Shown here: positions 26,201 through 33,556 of the stretch, in pieces
How the letters are laid out: each line of letters opens with the position of its first letter
Position numbering within the stretch: the stretch's first letter is position 1
From: Mangrovimonas spongiae
Lineage (GTDB): Bacteria > Bacteroidota > Bacteroidia > Flavobacteriales > Flavobacteriaceae
DNA: 64,000 nucleotides
Reading direction: 5' to 3'
NCBI RefSeq assembly: GCF_003944795.1
Contig: NZ_RWBG01000001.1
Location: 620,001-684,000, forward strand
Notes under the pieces: generated by a model
What the model saw: only the letters and a program-made list of their open reading frames with translations
What the model was told of the DNA's origin: nothing
Database searches by the model: none
Translations under genes and position numbers: made by a program

Positions 26201-27600
26201 CCGATGTATTACGTAAAGCTATGGGTAAAAAAATCTTTGCTTTACTAGAAAAGCTTAAACCAAAATTTTTAGATGGCGGCGAAGCTAATGGTCACCCAAG
26301 AGATGTGTTAGAAAAAATATGGAAAGACTGGGAAGCTTTCGCGAGTTATGCGTTTAATAAATCGCATTCTACCTGTTATGCCTGGATTGCTTATCAAACA
26401 GCCTATTTAAAGGCTCATTATCCAGCCGAATATATGGCGGCAGTATTGTCTAATAATATGAACGATATCAAGCAGGTGACCTTCTTTATGGAAGAATGTA
26501 AACGAATGAAGCTAAACGTACTTGGACCAAGTGTTAACGAATCATTTTATAAGTTTTCTGTAAACAAAGATTATGCGGTACGTTTTGGTATGGGCGCGAT
26601 AAAAGGGGTTGGTCATGGCGCTGTAAAAACCATCGTAGAAAACCGAAAAGAAGATGGTTTGTATAAATCTATTTTCGATTTAACAAAGCGAATAGATTTA
26701 CGAGCAGCTAACAAAAAAGCGTTTGAAAATTTAGCTCTAGCAGGTGGATTTGATTGTTTTTCTGATACGCATCGTGCGCAATATTTTCAAGATGAAGGTG
26801 ATGGTATTACATTTTTAGAAAAAGCCATGAAATACGGTGCCAAGCACCAAGAAAATGAAAACTCTGCCCAAGTAAGTTTGTTTGGTGAAGCTAGCGATGT
26901 TCAAATTCCAGAGCCACAAGTACCACCATGCGAAGATTGGGGGACTATGGAGAAATTAGCCAAAGAAAGAGAGGTTGTTGGTATATACATTTCTGGTCAT
27001 CCTTTAGATGATTTTAAAGTAGAAATGACCAATTTTTGTAATGCCGATTTATCGTTATTTAATCATCTAAATGACTACGTAAATAGAGAGTTAACTTTTG
27101 GTGGCGTAGTAACCGATGTACAACATCGTATTAGTAAAGCTGGAAAGGGTTGGGCGATGTTTACCATGGAAGATTACGAAAATAATTTTGAGTTTAGGAT
27201 TTTTGGTGAAGACTATTTAAAGTTTAGACACTTTTTGGTAAATAACTCTTTTCTTCACGTAAAAACGTTTGTTCGTGAGGGTTGGGTAAATAAAAATACA
27301 GGCGTGAAAAGCGACCCAAGGGTGCAATTTAATAGCTTTCAGTTATTGCATGATGTTATGGATAATTATGCTAAAAAATTATCTGTAAAACTAGATATTT
27401 CCGATTTACAGAATGACAGAATTCAGGTATTGCAAGATTTGTTTAGGCTTCATAAAGGCGAAAAAGCCTTGAATTTTATTATATATGATAGCGAAGAACG
27501 TATTAAATTAAATATGCCTAGTAGAAAACAAAAGGTAAGAATATCTAAAGAGTTATTAGATGAACTTAAAGAAAACGAACTGGTTTATAAACTAAACTAG
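23218..27600 (+). CDS. dnaE: DNA polymerase III alpha subunit with fused N-terminal DEDDh exonuclease
   Basis: A 1460-residue replicative polymerase. Residues 1-190 are an epsilon-like exonuclease: FDTETTG (D6, E8), VGQNVGFDVNI and HNATADVEATT carry the DEDDh catalytic residues. From about 260 the PHP domain begins (VHLHNHSQFSILQ, ALTDHANMMG). The polymerase core has PGRGSAAGS, the catalytic PDIDIDFDD near 690, and the finger/palm region NALYRPGPMEYIP. A helix-hairpin-helix, an OB-fold (ELTFGGVVTDVQHRISKAGKGWAMFTMED) and a C-terminal tail follow. Separate DnaE proteins usually lack the exonuclease; the fusion appears usual in Flavobacteriia. Monocistronic. Confidence 0.95.
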   Translation: MYLIFDTETTGLPKNWKAPITDTDNWPRAIQIAWQLHDEMGNCIEHEDYLIQPDGFNIPFDAEKIHGISTELAQEQGVPLAEVLEKFNAAINKTKFIVGQNVGFDVNIMGCEFFRGDIANQLQELPVLDTCTEHTAQLCQIPGGRGGKFKLPTLTELHEYLFNQPFAEAHNATADVEATTRCFLELIRRKQYTKEQLDVQPDYFERFSEENPQEIQLIGLKHINLKRESAKIRERLEKEQTDTISTEEIKQNISDLADVDFVHLHNHSQFSILQSTISIADLVASAAKHQMPAVALTDHANMMGAFHFVSAISKHNKSIEEKHKEAQEKGEVSTAKPIKGIVGCEFFVCENHTDKTRKDNGYQIVMLAKNKRGYHNLAKLSSIAYTEGFYYVPRIDKKLIEQYKDDVIVLTGNLYGEVPSKVLNVGENQAEEALLWWKDTFGDDLYIELMRHNQEDENRVNQVLVAFAKTHDVKLVASNNTYYAEKGDANAHDILLCVKDGEKQATPIGRGRGYRYGLPNQEYYFKSSEEMKDLFKDLPEAITNLQEVVDKIEPFELARDVLLPKFDIPEKFQVEEDNVDGGKRGENAYLKHLTYEGAKKRYNEITDDIKDRLDFELDVIANTGYPGYFLIVEDFIREARNMDVSVGPGRGSAAGSAVAYCLGITNIDPIKYDLLFERFLNPDRVSMPDIDIDFDDEGRGRVMDYVIDKYGANQVAQIITYGTMAAKSSIRDTARVLDLPLFDADRIAKLIPNTKLAKIFGMDEKALKSKFRSEEVELINELLNISEGEGLEAETVNQARVLEGSVRNTGIHACGVIITPDDITNFVPVSTAKDSDLYVTQFDNSVVENAGLLKMDFLGLKTLTLIKDTIKIVKAKHGIELDPESFPLDDEKTYELFQRGETVGIFQYESPGMQKHMKDLKPTVFDDLIAMNALYRPGPMEYIPSFIARKHGREEIVYDLPAMEEYLQETYGITVYQEQVMLLSQKLASFTKGEADVLRKAMGKKIFALLEKLKPKFLDGGEANGHPRDVLEKIWKDWEAFASYAFNKSHSTCYAWIAYQTAYLKAHYPAEYMAAVLSNNMNDIKQVTFFMEECKRMKLNVLGPSVNESFYKFSVNKDYAVRFGMGAIKGVGHGAVKTIVENRKEDGLYKSIFDLTKRIDLRAANKKAFENLALAGGFDCFSDTHRAQYFQDEGDGITFLEKAMKYGAKHQENENSAQVSLFGEASDVQIPEPQVPPCEDWGTMEKLAKEREVVGIYISGHPLDDFKVEMTNFCNADLSLFNHLNDYVNRELTFGGVVTDVQHRISKAGKGWAMFTMEDYENNFEFRIFGEDYLKFRHFLVNNSFLHVKTFVREGWVNKNTGVKSDPRVQFNSFQLLHDVMDNYAKKLSVKLDISDLQNDRIQVLQDLFRLHKGEKALNFIIYDSEERIKLNMPSRKQKVRISKELLDELKENELVYKLN

Positions 27601-27693
27601 TCCCGCACTAGGGATTGAGGTACTTGTTGGAGCTCTTTTTTTTTAAAAAAAGCGACTACCGAAAGCCCGACCCAAAAGTATTTTGGGAGTGCT
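27601..27693 (+). repeat. Candidate flavobacterial intergenic repeat element, copy 1
   Basis: Starts directly after the dnaE stop. Core parts are GGGATTGAGG, an A/T stem of T and A runs, GAAAGCCCGAC, and a hairpin CCCAAAA-GTA-TTTTGGG (27671-27687). The same order of parts is found at 47991-48053. The T/A stem may also terminate dnaE transcription. Similar elements are common between genes in Flavobacteriaceae, from memory. Confidence 0.5.
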
Positions 27694-27820
27694 AGAAACA
27701 AGAAAATAAGGTGAGCTAATGCTTATATAAGTAAAACAAATTGATTGGGTGTAAGCTTTCGTGTTTTTTTTGACTAATATTGCATAGAAACTAGAAGTAC
27801 AATTTTTTAAATAATAAATT

Positions 27821-28138
27821 ATGGCATTAGAAATTACAGATGCAACGTTTGAAGAGCAAGTATTAAAGAGCGATAAGCCCGTAATGGTAGATTTTTGGGC
27901 TGCTTGGTGTGGACCATGTAGAATGGTGGCGCCTATTATTGATGAGTTAAGTACAGAATACGAAGGAAAAGCTGTAGTAGGTAAAGTAGATGTAGATGCA
28001 AATCAAGAATTTGCTGCAAAATATGGCGTAAGAAACATTCCTACTGTTTTGGTTTTTCAAAACGGTGAGGTTGTAGGACGCCAAGTTGGTGTAGCGCAAA
28101 AAAGTGCTTATGCAGAAGCTTTAGATTCGCTTTTGTAA
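27821..28138 (+). CDS. trxA: Thioredoxin
   Basis: A 105-residue classical thioredoxin. The active site WCGPC is at residues 29-33 in FWAAWCGPCRMVAP, and the cis-proline region is NIPTVLVF. It reduces disulfides in cytoplasmic proteins. Single gene, with a strong terminator directly after the stop. Confidence 0.97.
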   Translation: MALEITDATFEEQVLKSDKPVMVDFWAAWCGPCRMVAPIIDELSTEYEGKAVVGKVDVDANQEFAAKYGVRNIPTVLVFQNGEVVGRQVGVAQKSAYAEALDSLL

Positions 28139-28161
28139 AATAAAAGATTAAAGAAAATGAT

Positions 28162-28192
28162 AAAAGGTTTGCTGTAATGGCAAACCTTTTTT
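28162..28192 (+). terminator. Terminator of trxA
   Basis: Stem AAAAGGTTTGC / GCAAACCTTTT with a 7-base loop, then a T run. It ends only 13 bases before the start of the DUF58 gene. Confidence 0.88.
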
Positions 28193-28205
28193 AGTTTAGA
28201 TGTGT

Positions 28206-29135
28206 ATGGAGTTACAACAAGAGTTAAATAAGGTAGACGGTTTTAAAAACCTGGATTTGTTAGCCAAACAAGTAGTTGAAGGGTTTATTGCTGGAATGCA
28301 TAAAAGTCCGTTTCATGGCTTTTCGGCAGAGTTTGCCGAGCATAAAATATATAACCAAGGCGAAAGCACGAAACATATAGATTGGAAGCTGTTTGCAAAA
28401 ACAGATAAACTATATACGAAACGCTATGACGAAGAAACCAACCTACGTTGCCATTTAATTATTGATAATAGTAGTTCTATGCATTATCCTGAGATGAGCT
28501 CGTTCTCTATTGAGAAACTTAATAAAATAGCCTTTTCAGCATTGGCATCGGCGAGCTTAATGCATATTTTAAAAAAGCAACGTGATGCTGTAGGCTTAAG
28601 TGTATATAGTAATGCTTATGATTTCTATGCTCCAGAAAAAGGAAGTGAAAGGCATTATCATATGTTGTTACATAGGTTAGGAGAGTTGGTGCAATCTAAG
28701 CCAGAAAGCAAAGAAACGGAGACGTATACTTACCTTCATCAGATTGCTGAGAAGATTCACAGACGATCGTTAGTGTTTTTATTTACAGATATGTTTCAAA
28801 CAGAAACTAACGATGATAAATTATTTGAAGCCTTACGACATTTAAAACACAATAAACATGAAGTTGTGTTGTTTCATGTTTTTGATAAAGCTAAAGAGTT
28901 AACGTTTGATTTTGATAATTCGCCGCGACGATTTATAGATGTTGAAACAGGGGAACATATAAATTTATATGCCGAAAATATTAAAGAGCATTATGAAAAA
29001 GCCGTTAATAAGTATTTTAATGATATAAAATTAAAATGCGGGCAGTATAAAATAAATTATGTGGAAGCCGATGTAAATAAGGGATTTAACGCTGTTTTAT
29101 CTACCTTTATGGTGGAGCGTCAAAAATTTTTATGA
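28206..29135 (+). CDS. DUF58 domain-containing protein
   Basis: About 309 residues, cytoplasmic. The family motif is HGFSAEFAEHKIYNQGESTKHIDWKLFAKTDKLYTKRYDEETNLRCHLIIDNSSSM; the last part is a von Willebrand-A-like metal site (DNSSSM). DUF58 proteins usually sit beside MoxR ATPases and aerotolerance proteins (Bat operon), but here no MoxR gene is adjacent, so it is an orphan copy. Either ATG at 28200 or 28206 is possible; the second starts the family-like MELQQELNK. It has no Ribosome-binding-site-like motif, as usual for this phylum. Confidence 0.85.
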   Translation: MELQQELNKVDGFKNLDLLAKQVVEGFIAGMHKSPFHGFSAEFAEHKIYNQGESTKHIDWKLFAKTDKLYTKRYDEETNLRCHLIIDNSSSMHYPEMSSFSIEKLNKIAFSALASASLMHILKKQRDAVGLSVYSNAYDFYAPEKGSERHYHMLLHRLGELVQSKPESKETETYTYLHQIAEKIHRRSLVFLFTDMFQTETNDDKLFEALRHLKHNKHEVVLFHVFDKAKELTFDFDNSPRRFIDVETGEHINLYAENIKEHYEKAVNKYFNDIKLKCGQYKINYVEADVNKGFNAVLSTFMVERQKFL

Positions 29136-29163
29136 GATAATTTTTAAAATTTCTTGTAAAATA

Positions 29164-29194
29164 TTTGAGATATAAAAAAAGGCGTGTATATTTG
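29164..29194 (+). promoter_or_regulatory. tRNA-Asp promoter
   Basis: TTTG-N19-TATATTTG, an exact Bacteroidota-type promoter. The following GCATCC-CAATT leader is almost the same as that before tRNA-Leu at 49515. Confidence 0.8.
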
Positions 29195-29212
29195 CATCCG
29201 CAATTGTGCAAC

Positions 29213-29286
29213 GGTCTGGTAGTTCAGTTGGTTAGAATATCTGCCTGTCACGCAGGGGGTCGCGGGTTCGAGTCCCGTCCAGACCG
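29213..29286 (+). tRNA. tRNA-Asp (anticodon GTC)
   Basis: A complete 74-base cloverleaf: acceptor GGTCTGG / CCAGACC with discriminator G, D arm, anticodon arm with loop CTGTCAC giving anticodon GTC, and a T arm GCGGG-TTCGAGT-CCCGT. CCA is not encoded. A 62-residue reading on the minus strand across it is an artefact. Confidence 0.98.
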
Positions 29287-29297
29287 CAAAAATTGCT

Positions 29298-29327
29298 AAA
29301 GCTTCAATATTTATTGGAGCTTTTTTT
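29298..29327 (+). terminator. Terminator of the tRNA-Asp gene
   Basis: AAAGCTTCAA / TTGGAGCTTT (one U-G pair) around a 6-base loop, followed by a T run. Confidence 0.85.
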
Positions 29328-29769
29328 GGCAATAAGATTTAGTTGTGTTGTTTTTGCCTTAATGTTGTTATTAAGGCAAATATGTAGAGATACTCAATAA
29401 AGTTGAGTATTCCAATGGAAAGCTTTCCTTTTTTCACTTAGGTGAAAATTGGGATGCTTTTTTGTTTTCTAACCATTTAGAGCAACATTAAACACACTTC
29501 ATCGATAAAAAATGTATTTCATCGTGTTTTTTTAGTTAATTAAGTTATTTTACAATACATTTGATATTCCTTCTTAAGCCCCAAATTAATTTACAATCAG
29601 CTTATTAAGGTTTTTAATCCATTTTATCCCTCACAATAAGTTTACTTGTGCATATTCACAGGTTTGCTAATTAATTATCCATTTATCATCCCTCAACTTT
29701 TAGAGCTTTTTAAGCTCTTAAACCGGTTTTGAATTTATTGTATAACCTAAATATTAAAAGTTGAATAGT
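29328..29769. other. Structured intergenic region upstream of the small exported peptide
   Basis: About 440 bases with no credible gene. The first 110 bases are dense in hairpins: TTGCCTTAAT / ATTAAGGCAA (29354-29379), ATACTCAA / TTGAGTAT (29390-29410), then CCAAT / ATTGG enclosing GGAA-AGCT-TTCC and TTTTCAC-4-GTGAAAA (29412-29452), followed by a T run (29458-29463). A -7-like TACATTTG is at 29556. Further on are AGAGCTT-3-AAGCTCT (29702-29718) and the palindrome AAACCGGTTT (29720-29729), about 40 bases before the peptide start. Confidence 0.5.
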
Positions 29770-29952
29770 ATGAAAGCCCTAACAATTACATTATTAGCAG
29801 TTATTTTTTGTGTAGCCTTAACAGGATTAAACAGTGAAAAAAACATTAAAGTAGAAGGTGTTAACCATAAAGAGGTTAAAACCGATGATTTTAAATATGA
29901 TTTTGCTGTCAATAAACACGTAAGAAAAGAAAGAATTCCGCAACACGGATAG
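29770..29952 (+). CDS. Small exported peptide (60 residues)
   Basis: A 60-residue protein. ATG at 29770 gives a signal peptide (MKALTITLLAVIFCVALTG, then LNSEKN), followed by about 38 mature residues, polar and lysine-rich, ending HVRKERIPQHG. No family recognised. It has its own terminator and lies 115 bases upstream of a sensor kinase whose TPR domain is predicted to be periplasmic, so it could be a ligand or accessory of that system; this is inference. A longer reading from a TTG at 29761 would add three residues and is less likely. Confidence 0.65.
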   Translation: MKALTITLLAVIFCVALTGLNSEKNIKVEGVNHKEVKTDDFKYDFAVNKHVRKERIPQHG

Positions 29953-29974
29953 TATTTACAATTTTATTATACAT

Positions 29975-30006
29975 AACCCAATTTGGCCTAGCTGAATTGG
30001 GTTTTT
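29975..30006 (+). terminator. Terminator of the small peptide gene
   Basis: AACCCAATT / AATTGGGTT with an 11-base loop and a T run. Confidence 0.85.
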
Positions 30007-30036
30007 GTGCTTTCTGTATTTTCCAATTTTTTGTTT

Positions 30037-30065
30037 TAAATTTGGTTACACCCTCTAAACCGTTT
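30037..30065 (+). promoter_or_regulatory. Promoter and AAACCG half-site of the TPR kinase gene
   Basis: TAAATTTG (30037-30044) fits TAnnTTTG. Directly before the GTG start is AAACCGTTT (30057-30065), which shares the AAACCG core with sites at 29720 and 32841. Confidence 0.45.
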
Positions 30066-30067
30066 TT

Positions 30068-32083
30068 GTGTACAAAAAAATTTTAATCTTATTTCTTTTT
30101 TTAGGACCAGCATTAGCAATGGCGCAATCTAAAACCTCTTTATTAGATAGTGTTAAGGTCTATAGAGAAGAAGCCCAAAAAAGTAGCCATAATTTAAATG
30201 ATCGTATCCAATATGTGCAAAAAGCCATTGCGTTTTCAAAACAATATAATGAAGATAGCACGCTATTAAAAAGTAGAAGACTGCTAACAACACTATATCT
30301 TCAAAAAAGAGATGTCGATACGCTTTTAAAAATTAATAGGACTAATTTAGCCTTAGCAAATAAAATTAACGATTCTGTAGCTATAGGTTATATTAGTAAT
30401 GTTTTGGGGTGGTGTCATTCTTCCAAAGTAAAATCAGATAGTGCTTACTATTATTATTACAATGCTTCAAAAGTATTTTCTAATTTAAATATGGAGCAAA
30501 ATTATGCCGAAGCTCTTTTGAATATGGCTAATATTCAGTTTGAAGAAAAGGATTATTTAGGGGCCGAAAGTAACGCTATTCGTTCGGTGCGTTTATTTCA
30601 AAAGTTTCCTAAAACCGAGTATAATTTAGACGCTCTTTGGTCTATTTATAATCTTCTTGGAATACTCTCGGATGCTTTAGGCTTGTATGACAATGCCATT
30701 GAGTACCATAAAAAAGCTTTAACTTATAGCGATCAAATAGAAGATCATTCGTTATACACATTATATTCTAAAAGTAATATTGCCTTAATTTATAAGGAGC
30801 AAGAAAAGTATAGTGAGGCCTTAAAAATTTATAGGGAGTTGTTTCAAAAAGAGGAGGAGTTGCTAGAAGACCTTTCTAACTACGCTTTAATTTTAAGCGA
30901 TTATGCCTTTATTAAGCATTTGTCTGGCAACTTTCCTGATGCGGAAATTAAAACCATGCTAAGCAAATCTTATAAAATTAGTGACAGCATTCAAGATGGG
31001 TTTAGTATTATGACGGTGGCCTTAAATGCTTCGGAATATTATTTAGATAAAAAGCAAAAGGACTCGGCGTTGTTATTTGCCAATCGTGCTTACACATTAG
31101 CAAAAGAAACAAACTCTAACGATGTTACTTTAAAATCACTTTTATTAAAGTCGAAAATAGAACCCGCTGAAAAAGCAAAAGAGTATTTAAAATCTTATGT
31201 CAATATAAATGATAGTTTACAAAATAAAGAACGTGCTATAAGAAACAAGTTTGCAAGAATCGAGTTTGAAACAGACAATCTTAAAGAAAGAAACAAGCAA
31301 ATAGCACGTGAGCGCATGTGGCTTATTGTTTTATCGGCAAGTTTGGTGTTTACTTTAATTTTATTGTATATTATAATTTCGCAACGTGCTAAAAACAAAG
31401 AATTACAATTAGTACAACAACAACAAGAAGCAAACGAGGAAATTTATAATTTAATGCTCTCGCAACAAGATAAAATAGACGAAGCGCGAGTTGTTGAAAA
31501 AAAACGAATCTCCGAAGAACTTCACGATGGAATTTTAGGGCGGTTGTTTGGAACACGTTTAAGTTTGGATAGCTTAAATATGGTTTCTACAGACGAGGCT
31601 ATTACCAATAGAAGTAAATATATTGAAGAATTAAAACATATTGAACACGATATTAGAAAGGTGTCGCATGAACTTAATACCGATTTTGTTTCTGGATCAA
31701 GCTTTTATAGCATTATAACGTCACTGGTAGAAACACAATGTGTTGCTTATGGTTTGGAGTATGATTTAAAAAACGATGATACCATCGATTGGGATACGGT
31801 GTCTAATAAAACAAAAATTCATTGTTATAGAATTATACAAGAATCGCTACAAAATATATATAAACATGCGAACGCTACCCGAGTAGAAATTAGTTTTAAG
31901 CAAAAAAATAATGTAATTTGCTTACAAGTTTCAGATAACGGTTCTGGTTTCGATGTAAGCCGAGCAAGAAAAGGAATAGGCTTAAAAAACATAGCCTCTC
32001 GTGTTAGTGAAATTAAAGGAAAATTAACTATAGAATCAAACCAAAAAAATAAAACTACGATAACAGTCAAGGTGCCTGTTTAA
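30068..32083 (+). CDS. Sensor histidine kinase with periplasmic TPR domain (NarL-partner type)
   Basis: A 671-residue kinase. Residues 1-20 are a signal peptide (ending ALAMAQ). Residues 25-390 contain several TPR-like helix pairs (for example NLDALWSIYNLLGILSDALG and SEALKIYRELFQKEEE), placing them in the periplasm. One membrane helix (about 418-440, WLIVLSASLVFTLILLYIII) is followed by a coiled coil, the HisKA_3 H-box RISEELHDGILGR (H486) and an HATPase domain (DNGSGFDVSRARKGIGLKNI). This is a NarX/DesK-like kinase class. The start is GTG at 30068; it gives the right signal peptide. The partner regulator follows ten bases later. Confidence 0.88.
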   Translation: MYKKILILFLFLGPALAMAQSKTSLLDSVKVYREEAQKSSHNLNDRIQYVQKAIAFSKQYNEDSTLLKSRRLLTTLYLQKRDVDTLLKINRTNLALANKINDSVAIGYISNVLGWCHSSKVKSDSAYYYYYNASKVFSNLNMEQNYAEALLNMANIQFEEKDYLGAESNAIRSVRLFQKFPKTEYNLDALWSIYNLLGILSDALGLYDNAIEYHKKALTYSDQIEDHSLYTLYSKSNIALIYKEQEKYSEALKIYRELFQKEEELLEDLSNYALILSDYAFIKHLSGNFPDAEIKTMLSKSYKISDSIQDGFSIMTVALNASEYYLDKKQKDSALLFANRAYTLAKETNSNDVTLKSLLLKSKIEPAEKAKEYLKSYVNINDSLQNKERAIRNKFARIEFETDNLKERNKQIARERMWLIVLSASLVFTLILLYIIISQRAKNKELQLVQQQQEANEEIYNLMLSQQDKIDEARVVEKKRISEELHDGILGRLFGTRLSLDSLNMVSTDEAITNRSKYIEELKHIEHDIRKVSHELNTDFVSGSSFYSIITSLVETQCVAYGLEYDLKNDDTIDWDTVSNKTKIHCYRIIQESLQNIYKHANATRVEISFKQKNNVICLQVSDNGSGFDVSRARKGIGLKNIASRVSEIKGKLTIESNQKNKTTITVKVPV

Positions 32084-32093
32084 ACCAAAAATA

Positions 32094-32771
32094 ATGTCTC
32101 AAGAAACGATACGAATATTAATGACAGACGATCATCCTATTATAATAGAAGGATATCAAAATACATTGTTAGCAACAAAAAAAGAGCATCAAAATTTAAA
32201 AATAGATATAGCCAACAATTGCGACGAGTCGTTACATTATATGCAACAGGCTTTAGAGTTTAATAAACCTTACGATTTAATGTTTATGGACATTAGTTTG
32301 CCGCCTTCGTCTGATGGGAAATTTACATCTGGCGAGGACTTAGCTAAGCATGCTAGAAAGATAATGCCCAATGTTAAAATCATTATTTTAACTATGTTTA
32401 ACGAGTCGTATAGAATTCATAATATCGTGAAAAGTATTGACCCTGAAGGCTTACTTATTAAAAGTGATTTAACATCAAGTGAATTGTCAAGTGCCTTTCA
32501 AGCCGCATTAAAAAACCCGCCTTTTTATAGTGGTACAGTAAATAATCTTATAAGAAAAACCATTTCCAGTGATATTGAAATAGATGATGTAAACCGTAAA
32601 ATTTTACACTTATTATCGCAAGGTGTAAAAACGAAGAGTTTAAAAGATCATATCAATCTGTCGATGAGTGCGATTGAAAAACGTAAAAAGCATTTAAAAG
32701 AGCTCTTTTTTGTAGAAGATGGTAACGATGAAACGTTGTTAAAAGAAGCGAGAAAAAAGGGGTTTTTATAA
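32094..32771 (+). CDS. LuxR/NarL-like response regulator
   Basis: A 225-residue regulator. The receiver has D12/D13 and phosphoacceptor D66 in DLMFMDISLPP. The C-terminal part (about 155-225) is a divergent helix-turn-helix: RKILHLLSQGVKTKSLKDHINLSMSAIEKRKKHLKELF, in the position of the NarL/FixJ domain. This kind of regulator pairs with HisKA_3 kinases, matching the gene just upstream. Probably co-transcribed with the kinase. The palindromic site 40 bases after the stop may be its own target. Confidence 0.87.
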   Translation: MSQETIRILMTDDHPIIIEGYQNTLLATKKEHQNLKIDIANNCDESLHYMQQALEFNKPYDLMFMDISLPPSSDGKFTSGEDLAKHARKIMPNVKIIILTMFNESYRIHNIVKSIDPEGLLIKSDLTSSELSSAFQAALKNPPFYSGTVNNLIRKTISSDIEIDDVNRKILHLLSQGVKTKSLKDHINLSMSAIEKRKKHLKELFFVEDGNDETLLKEARKKGFL

Positions 32772-32808
32772 GTAAAAAAAAGTAAGCTTAATGTTGACTA
32801 TAGTTTAA

Positions 32809-32878
32809 AATTACGGTTTTTCCGTAATTATTTTGTGGTTAAACCGTAAAGGTGCTATCAGGATTTAGGTTACTTTTG
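32809..32878 (+). promoter_or_regulatory. Palindromic site and candidate promoter after the regulator gene
   Basis: AATTACGG-TTTTT-CCGTAATT (32809-32829) is a perfect inverted repeat. TTACGGTTT (32811-32819) can instead pair with AAACCGTAA (32841-32849), so two structures exclude each other. A -7-like TACTTTTG lies at 32871-32878. The layout fits an operator for the neighbouring LuxR-type regulator in front of a promoter. Confidence 0.5.
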
Positions 32879-32884
32879 TTTAAG

Positions 32885-32997
32885 TCAACAGCAAATAATT
32901 AATTAATCCCTCAAGAAGAATTTTTGTTGATAATAGCATTTACACTAACCTTGTAATTTTTCAACTTTGTTTTAAAATTGCAAGGTTCTTCTTTTTT
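32885..32997 (+). ncRNA. Putative small RNA with its own promoter and terminator
   Basis: From the start point expected for TACTTTTG (32871) to the strong terminator at 32947-32997 is about 110 bases without an ORF. It could be a small RNA. The other reading is that these bases are simply the long 3' UTR of the response regulator gene. No known RNA family is recognised. Confidence 0.3.
32947..32997 (+). terminator. Strong + strand terminator
   Basis: AACCTTG-AATTTT pairs with AAAATT-CAAGGTT (14-base stem with one U-G), a 13-base loop and a CTTCTTTTTT tail. It terminates transcripts from the kinase/regulator operon or from the putative small RNA. Confidence 0.88.
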
Positions 32998-33505
32998 AGA
33001 AAGAGAAAATACGATCAAAATGCTTTACTAAAACTTTTATAAAAATTCCTAAGTAAACAATTGATAGGATAAATTTTAAAAATGTTCCTGTTAAAAAGCC
33101 TAAAAACGATCCAAAAGCTGCTTTGGTAGCTGTTTTAGAGTCCGATTTATTTATTAACTCTCCAATTAAAGCACCAACAAAAGGCCAAACAATAATACCA
33201 AACACCCCTAAAACAGGAAAAAATATAGCAACCAAAAGCCCTAGAGTAGTGCCAATAATACCTTTTCGGCTTCCGCCAAATCGTTTTGTTCCTATGGCAG
33301 GAATAATATAATCCAAAGCAAAAACAAATAAAGCAATAACAAGTGTTGTGCCCAAAACCCACCAATTATTCGCTACAGGTTTTGTAAGGTAAATCATAAG
33401 AAGCCCAATCCAACTTACTGGTGGTCCAGGTAAAACAGGTAAAAAACTTCCTAAAATGCCTAGGATTATAAATAAAAACCCAATAAAAGTAAGTACAATA
33501 TCCAT
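32996..33505 (-). CDS. DUF456 family membrane protein
   Basis: A 169-residue integral membrane protein with about five hydrophobic segments and glycine-rich motifs: LGSFLPVLPGPPVSWIGLL, GLLVAIFFPVLGVFG, and a GALIGE region. These match DUF456, a family of unknown function. Start ATG 33505 (MDIVLTFIGF); a further upstream ATG would add eleven residues that look untypical. It is divergent from the BlaI-type gene, and its stop overlaps the end of the small-RNA terminator. Confidence 0.8.
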   Translation of the reverse strand: MDIVLTFIGFLFIILGILGSFLPVLPGPPVSWIGLLMIYLTKPVANNWWVLGTTLVIALFVFALDYIIPAIGTKRFGGSRKGIIGTTLGLLVAIFFPVLGVFGIIVWPFVGALIGELINKSDSKTATKAAFGSFLGFLTGTFLKFILSIVYLGIFIKVLVKHFDRIFSF

Positions 33506-33556
33506 ATACAATAGTTTATGTATAAGACGAAAATACAATATCTATGTTACATTTTT

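Noticed and set aside
29144-29332. A 62-residue minus-strand reading frame over the tRNA-Asp gene
   Set aside because: It is the antisense of the tRNA; such readings are often falsely annotated.
29498-29524. Direct repeat TTCATCG x2 in the intergenic region
   Set aside because: Short, in AT-rich DNA; no target duplication or mobile element around it.
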